From positions 53,582 to 117,581 of the forward strand of contig NZ_MATO01000001.1 in assembly GCF_001700325.1 (NCBI RefSeq): DNA of 64,000 bases. Reading direction: 5' to 3'. The notes beneath the pieces were generated by a model. It was not told the DNA's origin. It worked only from the letters and a program-made list of their open reading frames with translations, and ran no database searches. Positions 48,674 to 58,030 of this stretch are shown here, piece after piece; the stretch's first letter is position 1; each line of letters begins with the position of its first letter. A program made the position numbers and the translations under genes. The stretch is from Caryophanon latum. Its GTDB lineage: Bacteria > Bacillota > Bacilli > Bacillales_A > Planococcaceae.

Positions 48674-49474
48674 TTACGAACGTGAAAATAACGCTTTTAG
48701 TTTTGCCCAGAAGCCTTTTTTCTCTTCTTCAATTGACATAAGTGGCACGGATTCACCTAAAAGTCGACGCGCAATGTTGCGGTAACCTAAAGAAGCACGG
48801 TTTGATGAATTCATCACGACTGGCTCGCCTCGGTTTGATGCACTAATTACACCTTCATTATCGGTAATGACACCTAGTAAATCAATCGATAAATGCGTTG
48901 TGATTTCACTAACGTCCATCGCTTCGCCGCTTTTCATTAGGCGGTGACGAATACGGTTAATGATTAATTTTGGTGGTTCAATATTTTCAAGTTCTAGTAA
49001 GCCGATAATACGGTCAGCATCACGTACAGCTGAAATTTCCGGCGTTGTGACAACGATAGCACGGTCGGCACCTGCGACAGCATTTCGGTAGCCTTGCTCA
49101 ATTCCGGCTGGACAGTCGATCAATACGAAATCAAACTCCTGCTTTAGCTCACCAACTAGCTGCTCCATTTGCTCTGGTGTTACGTCGTTTTTGTCCGCTG
49201 TTTGTGCAGCTGGTAAAAGATACAGCATATCGTCTACGCGCTTATCTTTTACGATTGCTTGATGTATTTTACAGCGACCTTCTAATACGTCAACTAAGTC
49301 GTAAATAATGCGGTTTTCAAGACCTAGTACAACGTCTAAGTTACGTAGTCCGATGTCTGTATCGACTAGACATACGCGTTTACCTTGAAGGGCTAATGCA
49401 GTCCCAAGGTTAGCAGTCGTTGTCGTCTTACCAACGCCGCCTTTACCTGATGTAATAACTATTGCTTCCCCCAA
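48674..49474 (-). CDS. minD: Septum site-determining ATPase MinD
   Basis: Membrane-switching ATPase that positions MinC. 266 residues. Deviant Walker A TSGKGGVGKTTTTANLG near 8-24, LVDTDIGLRNLDVVLG near 36-51, FVLIDCPAGIEQGY near 118; the C-terminal amphipathic membrane helix is EEKKGFWAKLKALFSRS. The start is a TTG at 49472-49474, seven bases after GGGAGGG. It follows minC by one base. In Bacillus spoIVFA-spoIVFB come next; here only the rplU leader follows. Confidence 0.97.
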   Translation of the reverse strand: MGEAIVITSGKGGVGKTTTTANLGTALALQGKRVCLVDTDIGLRNLDVVLGLENRIIYDLVDVLEGRCKIHQAIVKDKRVDDMLYLLPAAQTADKNDVTPEQMEQLVGELKQEFDFVLIDCPAGIEQGYRNAVAGADRAIVVTTPEISAVRDADRIIGLLELENIEPPKLIINRIRHRLMKSGEAMDVSEITTHLSIDLLGVITDNEGVISASNRGEPVVMNSSNRASLGYRNIARRLLGESVPLMSIEEEKKGFWAKLKALFSRS

Positions 49475-49475
49475 T

Positions 49476-50141
49476 TTAGAGCCCTCCCTTAGCCATTTCT
49501 ACCGATTGACGTAAATGCTTTAACATTTGTAGGCGATCAAAATCGATGCGTCCTGACTCGTCAATGTATGCACAGCCGTATTCTGGCTGTACAACGATTT
49601 GCTCTTTTTCATCAAACATAATTTCTAATTGGTCGGCAATACGAACTTGCGTCGGCTTAAAATAAGAAGCAGCAATGACTGCATCTCGGTCACCTTCAAC
49701 ACCTGCATGCGCAATTCCAACAAGCTTGCCTAATACATAAATACTACCGGTTGCGATTACTTTACCATTTGGATTAACATCGCCAACGATAAATAAATCC
49801 CCAATCGCTTGAACGTGCTGCCCCGAACGTACGACACCCATATGTATTTGTGATTGATTTTCAAGCATTTTTTCTTGGTATTCCTTCACCGTCATTACGT
49901 CACTTACGACTTTCGATACGCGCATGTCACTATGTTTATGTACGATTTGCATAAGCTCCTGCTTTTGCTCTTTCGTACAATGACGATGCCCTAAGTGTAA
50001 CTGTACATTGATTGGTTCATCGGATGCCTCTTTCACTTTCTCTTCCAACTCAACAAGCAAATCTGAAAATAAACATTGATCATCTAGACGTAAAATTAAT
50101 CCGTCTTTCGTGCCTTTAATATGAACAAGCGTTTTTTTCAT
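49476..50141 (-). CDS. minC: Septum site-determining protein MinC
   Basis: FtsZ polymerisation inhibitor, about 221 residues. N-terminal domain MKKTLVHIKGTKDGLILRLDD; C-terminal beta-helix with SGQHVQAIGDLFIVGDVNPNGKVIATGSIYVLGKLVGIAHAG (quoted in part as GDLFIVGDVNPNG and GSIYVLGKLVGIAHAG). ATG 50139-50141 follows GAGAGGTG; a longer frame to 50198 overlaps mreD. End of the mreBCD-minCD operon with minD. Confidence 0.95.
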   Translation of the reverse strand: MKKTLVHIKGTKDGLILRLDDQCLFSDLLVELEEKVKEASDEPINVQLHLGHRHCTKEQKQELMQIVHKHSDMRVSKVVSDVMTVKEYQEKMLENQSQIHMGVVRSGQHVQAIGDLFIVGDVNPNGKVIATGSIYVLGKLVGIAHAGVEGDRDAVIAASYFKPTQVRIADQLEIMFDEKEQIVVQPEYGCAYIDESGRIDFDRLQMLKHLRQSVEMAKGGL

Positions 50142-50175
50142 TTCGTCACCTCTCTCTCGATGTTGTACTTCTTGA

Positions 50176-50694
50176 TTATTCAATATGCTGTAAAACACGT
50201 GCGCTAATTAAATATTTAAAAATCCAACCAAGCATTAGTAAAAATAATAAATTGGCGCCAATCGTTGGCAACAGGCGGTCATAAACGAATACATCTATCG
50301 GCATCGCTGTGTATGAAATAAAATAAAAGAACTGATACAGTACAAACTCAAAAACAGCCATTAAGCCAATTGCGAGCGCAGTCGTCGTAGCTAAATGCTG
50401 ATGCATATAGCGCACCGTCGAACCTGCGATGAAGCAAATAATTGGATATAGCACCGTATATACGCCGATTAAATTTAAATAAAACACATCAAATAAAATA
50501 CCGAAAATGAGCCCATATTGCATCGCACGCTCTCGATTATAATATACTGAAATAAAAATTAAGTATAAAAATAAAAAGCGTGGCACTAAATACACCGTAC
50601 GATCATTAAAATCTAATGGTGAAAAAAGCGCTAAGTTCGATTCAATAAAAAACAGCACTAACGCCGTGAAAGGAATGAACAAGCGAACAATCAT
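50176..50694 (-). CDS. mreD: Rod shape-determining protein MreD
   Basis: 172 residues with five to six membrane helices; opening MIVRLFIPFTALVLFFIES and FGILFDVFYLNLIGVYTV are typical MreD. ATG 50692-50694 overlaps the mreC stop by four bases, indicating coupled translation, and follows GAGGAGGG. Works with MreC and RodA/PBPs in side-wall synthesis. Confidence 0.94.
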   Translation of the reverse strand: MIVRLFIPFTALVLFFIESNLALFSPLDFNDRTVYLVPRFLFLYLIFISVYYNRERAMQYGLIFGILFDVFYLNLIGVYTVLYPIICFIAGSTVRYMHQHLATTTALAIGLMAVFEFVLYQFFYFISYTAMPIDVFVYDRLLPTIGANLLFLLMLGWIFKYLISARVLQHIE

Positions 50695-51602
50695 GATTCG
50701 CCCTCCTCGTCCGTTTCATTCGTTAAATCTTTATTCGTATTGTCTCCGTCATAGCCATCAATCGTTGTAACGCTACGCTTTGCGATAATGACGTGGTCAA
50801 GTAGCGAGAAGTTCGCTGCTGGCTTAATGTATGCCATTTTCGTTAACCCGAAGTCATCCGTTGTTACTTCTGTTACGTCACCGATTAAAATACCTCTTGG
50901 GAAAATTCCACCAAGCCCAGATGACACGACTTGCTCGCCTTCTTTAATTGTTGAACTCGAGTCAATTCGTTTCATCATTAATTCTCCGCGCTCTACGTCA
51001 TATCCTTCGATTAAGCCATATACTTCTTGATTTTCGCTTAAAACCATCGATGATACACGATAATTCGGGTTATTTGTAAATAACAATTCAACTTCCGAAG
51101 TAAATGGCGTGACAAGTACAACTTTTCCGACAAGACCCGTTGCCGTTTGTACAGCCATATTCACCTCAACCCCATGTGTTGAACCTTTATCTAAAATAAT
51201 TTTTTCTTCCCATTGATCCGGATTACGCGCAATTACAGTCGCTTGAATTGACTCATAATCGCTTAACCCTTCTGTTTTCTCTACTACGGCACGCAGCTTT
51301 TCATTTTCTGATTGCGCTTCTTTTAAATTAGCATCCAGCACCGCAAATTCATCTAAACGTGCCTTTAAACGCTCGTTCTCATCATACGTGTTCAATAAAT
51401 CATTTATATTGACAAAGACATCCGTAACAAAGTTCATCGGCTTCGAGACAAGACTATGCCCAAAGCCGACTGCATCTTTAATCATTTGCTCCGGTAACGT
51501 CGCATTATCACGATCGCGTAGAGAAAAACTTATCAATGCCACAAGAAAAATCGTCCCAAATAGCAACAGTAAAATCTTCTTATTTTGAAAAAATTGTGGC
51601 AT
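50691..51602 (-). CDS. mreC: Rod shape-determining protein MreC
   Basis: 303 residues. Membrane helix about 9-27 (ILLLLFGTIFLVALISFSL), coiled coil about 70-105 (ENERLKARLDEFAVLDANL), then the extracellular beta domain with KGSTHGVEVNMAVQTATGLVG-type repeats (KGSTHGVEVNMAV, GLGGIFPRGILIGDV). The acidic C-terminal tail is likely disordered. ATG 51600-51602 follows AAAGGACG. It follows mreB by 23 bases. Confidence 0.96.
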   Translation of the reverse strand: MPQFFQNKKILLLLFGTIFLVALISFSLRDRDNATLPEQMIKDAVGFGHSLVSKPMNFVTDVFVNINDLLNTYDENERLKARLDEFAVLDANLKEAQSENEKLRAVVEKTEGLSDYESIQATVIARNPDQWEEKIILDKGSTHGVEVNMAVQTATGLVGKVVLVTPFTSEVELLFTNNPNYRVSSMVLSENQEVYGLIEGYDVERGELMMKRIDSSSTIKEGEQVVSSGLGGIFPRGILIGDVTEVTTDDFGLTKMAYIKPAANFSLLDHVIIAKRSVTTIDGYDGDNTNKDLTNETDEEGES

Positions 51603-51625
51603 TGCTTACACGTCCTTTTACCCTA

Positions 51626-52645
51626 TTACTTCCCTTGTTGAGAACGGATTAAATCAATATGGTCTAACGCTTTCCCGGTACCGATTGCTACGCAGTCTAA
51701 CGGATTTTCCGCAATGAATACTGGCATGTTTGTTTCATCACAAATTACTTTATCTAAGTTGCGCAGTAATGCACCGCCACCTGTTAATACAATCCCACGC
51801 TCCATTACGTCTGCTGATAGCTCTGGAGGTGTTTGTTCTAACGTACGTTTTACACCTTCTGTAATTTGAATTACGCTCTCACGTAATGATTCAGAAATTT
51901 CAAGCGCTGTAATTTCAATTGTTTTCGGTAAGCCTGTTACTAAGTCACGCCCACGAATTTCCATTACTTCATTTGTGCTGCCTTCCATTGATGCTGTACC
52001 AATTTCCATCTTCACTGCTTCTGCTGTACGCTCACCAATTGTTAAGTTATACGTTTTACGAATATATGCAATGATTGAATGATCCATCGCGTCGCCACCG
52101 CAACGTACTGATTCAGACGTTACGATACCACCAAGTGAAATGACAGCTACTTCCGTCGTACCACCACCGATATCAACGACCATTGACCCTGTTGGATCCC
52201 ATACTGGTAAGTTCGCGCCGATTGCTGCTGCAAATGGTTCTTCAATTGTAAAAGCTTCCTTTGCACCCGCTTGACGAGATGCATCGATTACTGCACGTTG
52301 TTCTACTGACGTAATACCATATGGTACACAAATCATGACGTTTGGTTTTTTCCAATTCGAACCTGAAGATTTTAATGCCTCTTTTAAATAATATTCGATC
52401 ATCGCTGTTGTAATATCAAAGTCTGCGATAACCCCATCTTTCATCGGTCGGATTGCAACGATTGAACCTGGTGTACGACCGATCATGTTTTTTGCATCAT
52501 TACCAACGGCTACGATATCCCCCGTTTTTGTATTTTGTGCAACTACTGATGGTTCGCGTAAAACAATTCCTTTTCCTTTAACGAATACTAAAGTGTTAGC
52601 TGTACCTAAGTCGATTCCGACATCTTTACTTCCTAATCCAAACAA
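51626..52645 (-). CDS. mreB: Rod shape-determining actin homologue MreB
   Basis: 339 residues. Actin-fold nucleotide motifs: [18 protein letters not shown] near 9-26, [18 protein letters not shown] near 160-177, and [15 protein letters not shown] near 285-299. Forms filaments under the membrane that guide cell elongation. The start is TTG 52643-52645, eight bases after AGGGAG. First gene of mreBCD-minCD. A TATAAT (minus strand, 52710-52715) lies about 65 bases upstream, with only a poor -35. Confidence 0.97.
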   Translation of the reverse strand: MFGLGSKDVGIDLGTANTLVFVKGKGIVLREPSVVAQNTKTGDIVAVGNDAKNMIGRTPGSIVAIRPMKDGVIADFDITTAMIEYYLKEALKSSGSNWKKPNVMICVPYGITSVEQRAVIDASRQAGAKEAFTIEEPFAAAIGANLPVWDPTGSMVVDIGGGTTEVAVISLGGIVTSESVRCGGDAMDHSIIAYIRKTYNLTIGERTAEAVKMEIGTASMEGSTNEVMEIRGRDLVTGLPKTIEITALEISESLRESVIQITEGVKRTLEQTPPELSADVMERGIVLTGGGALLRNLDKVICDETNMPVFIAENPLDCVAIGTGKALDHIDLIRSQQGK

Positions 52646-52977
52646 GTTGTGTACTCCCTTTCTATATCACTTACGTTCGTAAGCCCTCATTTATGAAATC
52701 ATACGCTTAATTATAGCGGAAAAAACGTAAAATTACAGTATGACTTATTTATTTTCTACCGTAAAATAAGTATTTCTTGTATCGTTGCCAACAAAATGGT
52801 GTATTTTGTTATGCCGTCACTGTAACTTATGATTACTCTTCGCATCGAATGAAACTGTTTAACTGTGCTTCAAGCAACTATTTTTTTGTTATGTTTGTTA
52901 TAAATAGCAGTATGTATGTACGTTTCTGTAGCATTGACGTGACACGCTATAGAAAAGTTCCGAAACAATGAACAACA
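52646..52977. other. Intergenic stretch between mreB and radC
   Basis: AT-rich gap holding the probable mreB promoter near 52710. No supported gene, RNA or repeat was seen in the rest. Confidence 0.5.
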
Positions 52978-52979
52978 AT

Positions 52980-53022
52980 AGAAGGATTGTCTCAACAATT
53001 CATGTTGTGAGACAATCCTTCT
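52980..53022 (-). terminator. Terminator after radC
   Basis: Very strong stem AAGGATTGTCTCAACA / TGTTGTGAGACAATCCTT with TTTAT after it on the plus side and A/T-rich bases on the minus side. It abuts the radC stop. Confidence 0.8.
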
Positions 53023-53229
53023 TTATACTATATAACCTTTTTCCTTGAACGACAAGTATTCATAATCACCGATGATTAAATGATCGACGACTTCAATACC
53101 AATAATTTTTCCAACCTCGACTAGTCGATCGGTTACTTCTAAGTCTTCTGCACTTGGCGTAAGCGTTCCACTTGGATGATTGTGTACAATTAAAATATTC
53201 GCAGCCGCTCGTTTAATAGCGTGGCGAAA
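53023..53229 (-). CDS. radC: radC, 3' exon
   Basis: 68 residues, beginning FRHAIKRAAANILIVHNHPSG and containing the JAMM/MPN metal motif HNHPSG followed by Ser-x2-Asp in PSAEDLEVTD, then IGIEVVDHLIIGDYEYLSF. It lacks its own start and continues the frame of the 5' exon at 55713-56162 once the group II intron 53230-55712 is removed: ...HPREI + FRHAIKR... The spliced product would be 218 residues, close to the usual RadC length. Confidence 0.92.
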   Translation of the reverse strand, partial: FRHAIKRAAANILIVHNHPSGTLTPSAEDLEVTDRLVEVGKIIGIEVVDHLIIGDYEYLSFKEKGYIV

Positions 53230-55712
53230 GTAGGGTAAGCCCCCAGCGCCTTTGTCTATTACTAGACGAGGTTTCCAAAGACTCCCCTCCAAACCGTACG
53301 TACTCCTCTCAGAGTATACGGCTTTCCATTTACTTTAATCTAACTTCCCATTATGCAAATCGTGATGACACGGTACACATAGCGCCATCGTTTTTCTTCT
53401 TCAGGCAATCATTTTTTGCTCCCACTTTTTCTTACCTTTTAAATCCTTCAGCTTATGGATATGGTGTATTTCAAGTGGAATTCCTGTTGCACCACACCAT
53501 TCACATTTTTTGGCAAGTAGTCGGTCAATTAAGCTTGTTCGCCCTGAATAAATAACTGTATTTTCAACTGTATCGACTATTGGCTGTTTGATTACATCGT
53601 TTTTTTCCATACGTTGCTCCGTAAAATAAGCAATTTTCGGACCTTCTTTCGTTTCATAATGAACGACAAATTTCCCGTTAATAGTGTGCTTTGAGATCAT
53701 TTTGCTAACGGTACTTTTATATTTGTTCGCATACGTTTTAATCATGCTGTATTTCATTGTTTGACGGAACGATTGAAGCACGTGTACATTACTCGCTAGG
53801 CGATAATAGTTGTAGTACCCCTCTATTTCCGCATTATACGTGCGAAGTATTTCTAAGTCATCGTTATGAACTAGGTAAGGACGATGAACGGGTTTCCAGC
53901 CATTGTTTGGTCCTATTTTCAACGCATTTAGTTGTACAAGTTTTTGGATATATTTTTCGTGCGGAACGAATAACTTTGTTTGGTAGTTAAACTTTCGTTT
54001 CTTTGTACCATTTGGCATTTTCATACGATGCCAGTCTCGAACAACACGAATATCATAGCCAAGAAAACGGGCATTTTTCTTGCTGTGTGTAATTAATGTT
54101 TTTTCATCACTTAGCTCTAATTTCAAACGCTCCTTTAAAAACGTTTTCAAGTCCTGTTTAATTTGTTCAGCTTCTTTTTTACTTCCGATAACACCGAGTA
54201 TAAAGTCATCCGCATAACGGACGTATTTCAATCGTCGGTAATTCGGGTCAAAAAGGTCCTTACTATCATGACTTTGTAGTTCTTTATAAAGCATCTTTAA
54301 TTCTTTTAACCGCTTTTCCTTTTGTTCTTCTGTTAGATTAGACCAGTCACGCTTGTTATTACTTTTTCTTTTGGCAATTTTCGAAGCTAGGTTATGATAC
54401 GTGATATTATGCGTACGTTTATCACCTTTATTGTAGTTATCAATGTATTGCTCCACATATTGGTCGAGTTCATTTAAATAAATATTCGACAATAACGGAC
54501 TAATAATTCCGCCTTGTGGTGCGCCACTATACGTTTTGTGAAATACCCAATCTTCCACGTAGCCTGCTCGCAAAAATTTCCAAATTAAGTGAATGAGTTT
54601 TTCATCGTGAATTTTCCTTCTTAAAATCCCTATTAATACATGATGGTCAATGTTATCAAAGAAGCCTTTAATATCCCCTTCTATAAACCATCTTGTCCCT
54701 GTAAAGGTATTTCGGATTTCTTTTAGTGCGGTGTGACAGCTCAAGTTTGGTCTAAATCCATGCGAATGAACTGAAAATTGCGGTTCATAAATACTTTCGA
54801 GTATACGACGAGTTACTTCTTGCACTAATTTATCTTCAAACGTTGGAATGCCTAGTGGTCTTGTTTTTCCATTTTTCTTTGGAATATACGTTCTTCTCAC
54901 TGGATTAGGCTGATACGTTTGATTTTTTAATTTTTCAATCAGTTTTTCGATACGTTTTTCACTCATACCATCAATGGTATCGTTGTTAATGCCTTTTGTA
55001 TTACTACCCTTATTTTTGTACAACTTTGCATACGCTTCATAATAAAATTCTTTGTTATACAAATTGCGATATAGTCGTTCAAATACATAATCTTGTTCTT
55101 TTGCTTTGGTCGTTAGACGATTTAATACTACTTTCGGAATTCTCATAGAGCCTCCGCTCCCTCCCAATTTTGTATTAACGCTGTAAACTGCTCCCCTTCG
55201 CCATGTACTAGGCTTTCCCTAGCTCGGACTACTACGAGAGCTCCGTTACCATATCAGATATTCAGTGTCTTATACACATAGCCTACTAGGCGTTCCGACT
55301 TAGGTAATCCCCATTTAGATTGATAAGGACGATTCGCATGTATGATGTCGGATATGATGTTCACTCTTTACTTTTATACGAAAGTTGGGTGAAATGGTAT
55401 CACTTCTTCATTCTCGAAGTTTTTAAGAATGAAGCACATTTCAAATAGCGTGAATCATGACCTCCCGCTAAAGGTCCCCGTAGTCCCCCTTGAGCTATCA
55501 TTCAAGCAGTTTAGCCTTTATCCTTGTTCATACAGTTCATCTCGCCATTCAGTCGTACTTTGGTCATTAAGTAACTTATGGCTTTTCCAACATGCTACAC
55601 TCCCTGTCTGGTTTCCCTTTCAGATAAGTTGGCTGATGATAGGGTACTAGCTTGTGATATTTCCCTACTGCTGTGCGATAAGCAGATTCCTTATAAACCC
55701 TTATGGGCGCAC
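53230..55712 (-). mobile_element. Group II intron (Ll.LtrB-like) inserted in radC
   Basis: 2483 nt on the minus strand. The 5' end is GTGCGCCCATAAGGGT, typical of this class; the 3' end is CTTACCCTAC with the AY terminus and a candidate branch A at 53236. Domain V (53291-53325) pairs AAAGCCGTA with TACGGTTT around a TGAGA loop and includes the AGC triad. Domain VI follows to 53230. A reverse transcriptase/maturase gene occupies domain IV. Removing the intron joins the radC frame exactly, which supports both boundaries. Confidence 0.92.
53401..55146 (-). CDS. ltrA: Group II intron reverse transcriptase/maturase, HNH domain truncated
   Basis: About 581 residues to the TGA at 53401-53403. Close in layout to lactococcal LtrA: RT domains with RPLGIPTFEDKLVQE near 90, FIEGDIKGFFDNIDHH near 135, SGAPQGGIISPLLSNIYL near 185, catalytic YADD in VRYADDFILGV near 310; maturase domain X around 400-520; then the HNH part CEWCGATGIPLEIHHIHKLKDLKGKKKW (quoted: CEWCGATG, LEIHHIHKLKDL). 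The same frame continues past the TGA for 21 residues (RRKTMALCVPCHHDLHNGKLD) to TAA at 53335, carrying the second CxxC pair. So the endonuclease is probably broken while RT and maturase stay intact. ATG 55144-55146 follows GGAGG. Confidence 0.92.
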   Translation of the reverse strand: MRIPKVVLNRLTTKAKEQDYVFERLYRNLYNKEFYYEAYAKLYKNKGSNTKGINNDTIDGMSEKRIEKLIEKLKNQTYQPNPVRRTYIPKKNGKTRPLGIPTFEDKLVQEVTRRILESIYEPQFSVHSHGFRPNLSCHTALKEIRNTFTGTRWFIEGDIKGFFDNIDHHVLIGILRRKIHDEKLIHLIWKFLRAGYVEDWVFHKTYSGAPQGGIISPLLSNIYLNELDQYVEQYIDNYNKGDKRTHNITYHNLASKIAKRKSNNKRDWSNLTEEQKEKRLKELKMLYKELQSHDSKDLFDPNYRRLKYVRYADDFILGVIGSKKEAEQIKQDLKTFLKERLKLELSDEKTLITHSKKNARFLGYDIRVVRDWHRMKMPNGTKKRKFNYQTKLFVPHEKYIQKLVQLNALKIGPNNGWKPVHRPYLVHNDDLEILRTYNAEIEGYYNYYRLASNVHVLQSFRQTMKYSMIKTYANKYKSTVSKMISKHTINGKFVVHYETKEGPKIAYFTEQRMEKNDVIKQPIVDTVENTVIYSGRTSLIDRLLAKKCEWCGATGIPLEIHHIHKLKDLKGKKKWEQKMIA

Positions 55713-56162
55713 AATTTCTCTCGGGTGCACGATGCTTGCATTTAAGCTGCCGATAAACACCGTTTCTTTATGCATTACTTCGTTTTTCGTATTTAAATAT
55801 AGCACAAGAAAATGCTCCTGCTGCAAGCCGCTTAGCTCCTCCATGACATATTCCGCCGCATCTGCTGGTGAGCGAATGCTGTAGCGTGTCATATCCATTT
55901 TAGAGCTAATGCGTTTGCCTAATTCAATCGCCGCGAGCAGTTGCAGCGCCTTCATTTGTCCGATGCCTCTTATGGCCATTAGCTCCTGTAATGTTGCTTC
56001 CTTCAGATGCTGCACACGCTCAAATTTATGCATCAGTTCACTCGCTACATTTGTCACAGTCGCTTCCTTCGTCCCGCTTCGCAATATTAATGCAAGTAAC
56101 TCTTCATTTGTCAGTGCCGCTGCACCGTACGCCAAAAATCGTTCTTGTGGTCGTATGTGCAC
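55713..56162 (-). CDS. radC: radC, 5' exon
   Basis: DNA-repair-associated JAMM-domain protein RadC. 150 residues up to HPREI, where the group II intron begins. The part visible includes the helix-hairpin-helix region MAIRGIGQMKALQLLAAIELGKR near 66-88 and the first half of the JAMM domain (EHFLVLYLNTKNEVMHKETVF). Start GTG 56160-56162 after AGGAGTG, 14 bases downstream of maf. Without splicing, translation would add only two residues (VRP begins intron sequence) before stop. RadC function in repair is poorly defined. Confidence 0.9.
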
Positions 56163-56176
56163 AATATCACTCCTTA

Positions 56177-56764
56177 TTAAAGCGTTATAATGCGTTGAGA
56201 AAGAAGCTGCTCACAAACAGTCGCTAACGGCAAACCGACAACGTTTAAATAATCTCCTTCAATGCGCTCAACTAAAAACATCCCGTCCGTTTGAATGCCG
56301 TAACCACCTGCTTTATCAAACGGGTCGCCTGTTGCAATATACGCGTGCAGCAACTCATCTGAGACGTGCTTAAACGTCACCGCTGTCTTTTCGACAAATA
56401 CTGTTTCGCGCCCGTCCTCTTCAATGATTGCAACAGCTGTTAATACGTGATGCGTTTTGCCGCGCAGTGCTTGTAAATGTGCCAACGCCTCTGCTGCATC
56501 AGCCGGCTTATGCAGCAGCGTATTACCTTGTGCTACAGTTGTATCCGCTCCGATGACGACTGCATTTTGATGCATCTTTGCAACAGCGCGCGCCTTCAGC
56601 AATGCGACATCTTTTACGTATTGCTCTGGCGTTAATACGGCTATACTTTGCTCATCTACGTCCGCTGTATAAATTGAAAATGGCACGTTTAGCCGCTCAA
56701 TTAATTCCTTTCGTCGCGGTGATGCCGACGCTAAAATAAGCGTTCTCGTCGTTTGAAATTGCAT
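56177..56764 (-). CDS. maf: Maf-family nucleoside triphosphate pyrophosphatase
   Basis: 195 residues. Hydrolyses dTTP, UTP and modified nucleotides. LILASASPRRKELIERL near 9-25 is the signature; VVIGADTTVAQGN near 66-78; ATGDPFDKAGGYGIQ near 142-156; VGLPLATV at the end. ATG 56762-56764 follows GAGGAGG; an extended frame to 56797 covers the ribosome site. maf-radC is the conserved order, with mreB beyond. Confidence 0.95.
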   Translation of the reverse strand: MQFQTTRTLILASASPRRKELIERLNVPFSIYTADVDEQSIAVLTPEQYVKDVALLKARAVAKMHQNAVVIGADTTVAQGNTLLHKPADAAEALAHLQALRGKTHHVLTAVAIIEEDGRETVFVEKTAVTFKHVSDELLHAYIATGDPFDKAGGYGIQTDGMFLVERIEGDYLNVVGLPLATVCEQLLSQRIITL

Positions 56765-56829
56765 GCGTTCTTCCTCCTCTATAACGTTACGAATCATTAA
56801 CTATTTTCGCTACAAATTGCACGAAAATT

Positions 56830-58026
56830 TTATTTTGCACATGCTGCTAACAAATAGAGCGAGCCTGTGACAACGACTGGTGCGCCGTCTTGTGGAACGT
56901 CCTTTAACGACTTAATTACATCACCGTCCACATACGTCTGCATGTCTTCTGCTGGCAATGCGCGCTCATGCGAAAATGTCATAAATGAAAACGACTTCGC
57001 AACAGGCTCCAATGCGCGAATAACACCTGCGACATCTTTATCACGAAGCATGCCAAGCACGATATGCACGCGCTCACCAAGCTGCTCGTTAATCGTCTGT
57101 GCTAGCACTTGTGCCGCTGAAACGTTATGTGCGCCGTCTACATACATGTTCGGTGCAATTTGTTCAAAGCGATACGGTACATGCGTGTTTGCGACTGCTG
57201 CTTGCACGCGCTTTGTCGCTACATGCACTTTCATTTTTTCACAAAATAGCACGAACGCTGTAATCGCTAGCGCCATATTATGTTGCTGATGCGCACCCTT
57301 TAAGCTCGGTTGCAATGCATCAAACGTGATGTCACGAAATGTGTAACGTCCGTTTTCCACTGTGAAATCTTTACCGAACGTATATAACGGCATTCGTTTT
57401 GCTGTTGCCGTTTTTGCCATTACTTCTGCTGCTTCCGCTTGTAATGCACCGATCACCGCCGCTGCACCGAACTTAAAAATGCCCGCTTTATGCTCGGCAA
57501 TTTGCGACAGCGTCTCGCCTAAAAACTGCGTATGCTCGATCGCAATTGTCGTCACAACAGTAACGAGTGGCTTCACAACATTCGTCGCATCTAATAATCC
57601 ACCCATGCCCGCTTCAATAATCGCAACGTCGACGTTGGCTTGTGCGAGTGCGACAAACATCACAACCGTTACTAGTTCAAAATCCGTCAAATCCGATACG
57701 TTCGCTCGTGCGATTTGCTCCATCGCGGCATTCATTTGTGCCTCACGAATCGGCGCACCATTTAATCGGATTTGATCATGCACATCAATAAACGCTGGCG
57801 ACGTAAACACACCTGTTTTTAACTCGCGCTGTAACGCTAGCTGCTCCAAAAAGCCAACTGTTGAGCCTTTGCCGTTTGTACCTGCTACGTGAATGACATG
57901 CAGCTGCTTATGCGGATTGCCTAGCTGCTGTAATGCGCATTCGATATTTGCAAGCCCCGGCTCAATCGTCTGTTTGCTCGTGATGTTAAATCGTTCTTTG
58001 TAGCTTGCTAAACCTTGAATTTCCAT
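56830..58026 (-). CDS. Divergent FolC-like folylpolyglutamate/dihydrofolate synthase, second copy
   Basis: 398 residues, Mur-ligase fold. P-loop HVAGTNGKGSTVGFLEQ near 45-61 and VDGAHNVSAAQVL near 302 are kept. It departs from ordinary FolC, and from its neighbour, at several conserved points: GGLLDATNV instead of GGRxDxTNV, TTIAIEHTQFLG instead of TSIxxDHTxLLG, AEHKAGIFK instead of xREKAGxIK, and VPYRFEQ instead of W(P/A)GRFE. Four bases separate it from the upstream folC. ATG after GGGGGAATA. It may have one of the two FolC activities, or a different gamma-glutamyl acceptor. Confidence 0.85.
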   Translation of the reverse strand: MEIQGLASYKERFNITSKQTIEPGLANIECALQQLGNPHKQLHVIHVAGTNGKGSTVGFLEQLALQRELKTGVFTSPAFIDVHDQIRLNGAPIREAQMNAAMEQIARANVSDLTDFELVTVVMFVALAQANVDVAIIEAGMGGLLDATNVVKPLVTVVTTIAIEHTQFLGETLSQIAEHKAGIFKFGAAAVIGALQAEAAEVMAKTATAKRMPLYTFGKDFTVENGRYTFRDITFDALQPSLKGAHQQHNMALAITAFVLFCEKMKVHVATKRVQAAVANTHVPYRFEQIAPNMYVDGAHNVSAAQVLAQTINEQLGERVHIVLGMLRDKDVAGVIRALEPVAKSFSFMTFSHERALPAEDMQTYVDGDVIKSLKDVPQDGAPVVVTGSLYLLAACAK

Positions 58027-58030
58027 AACG

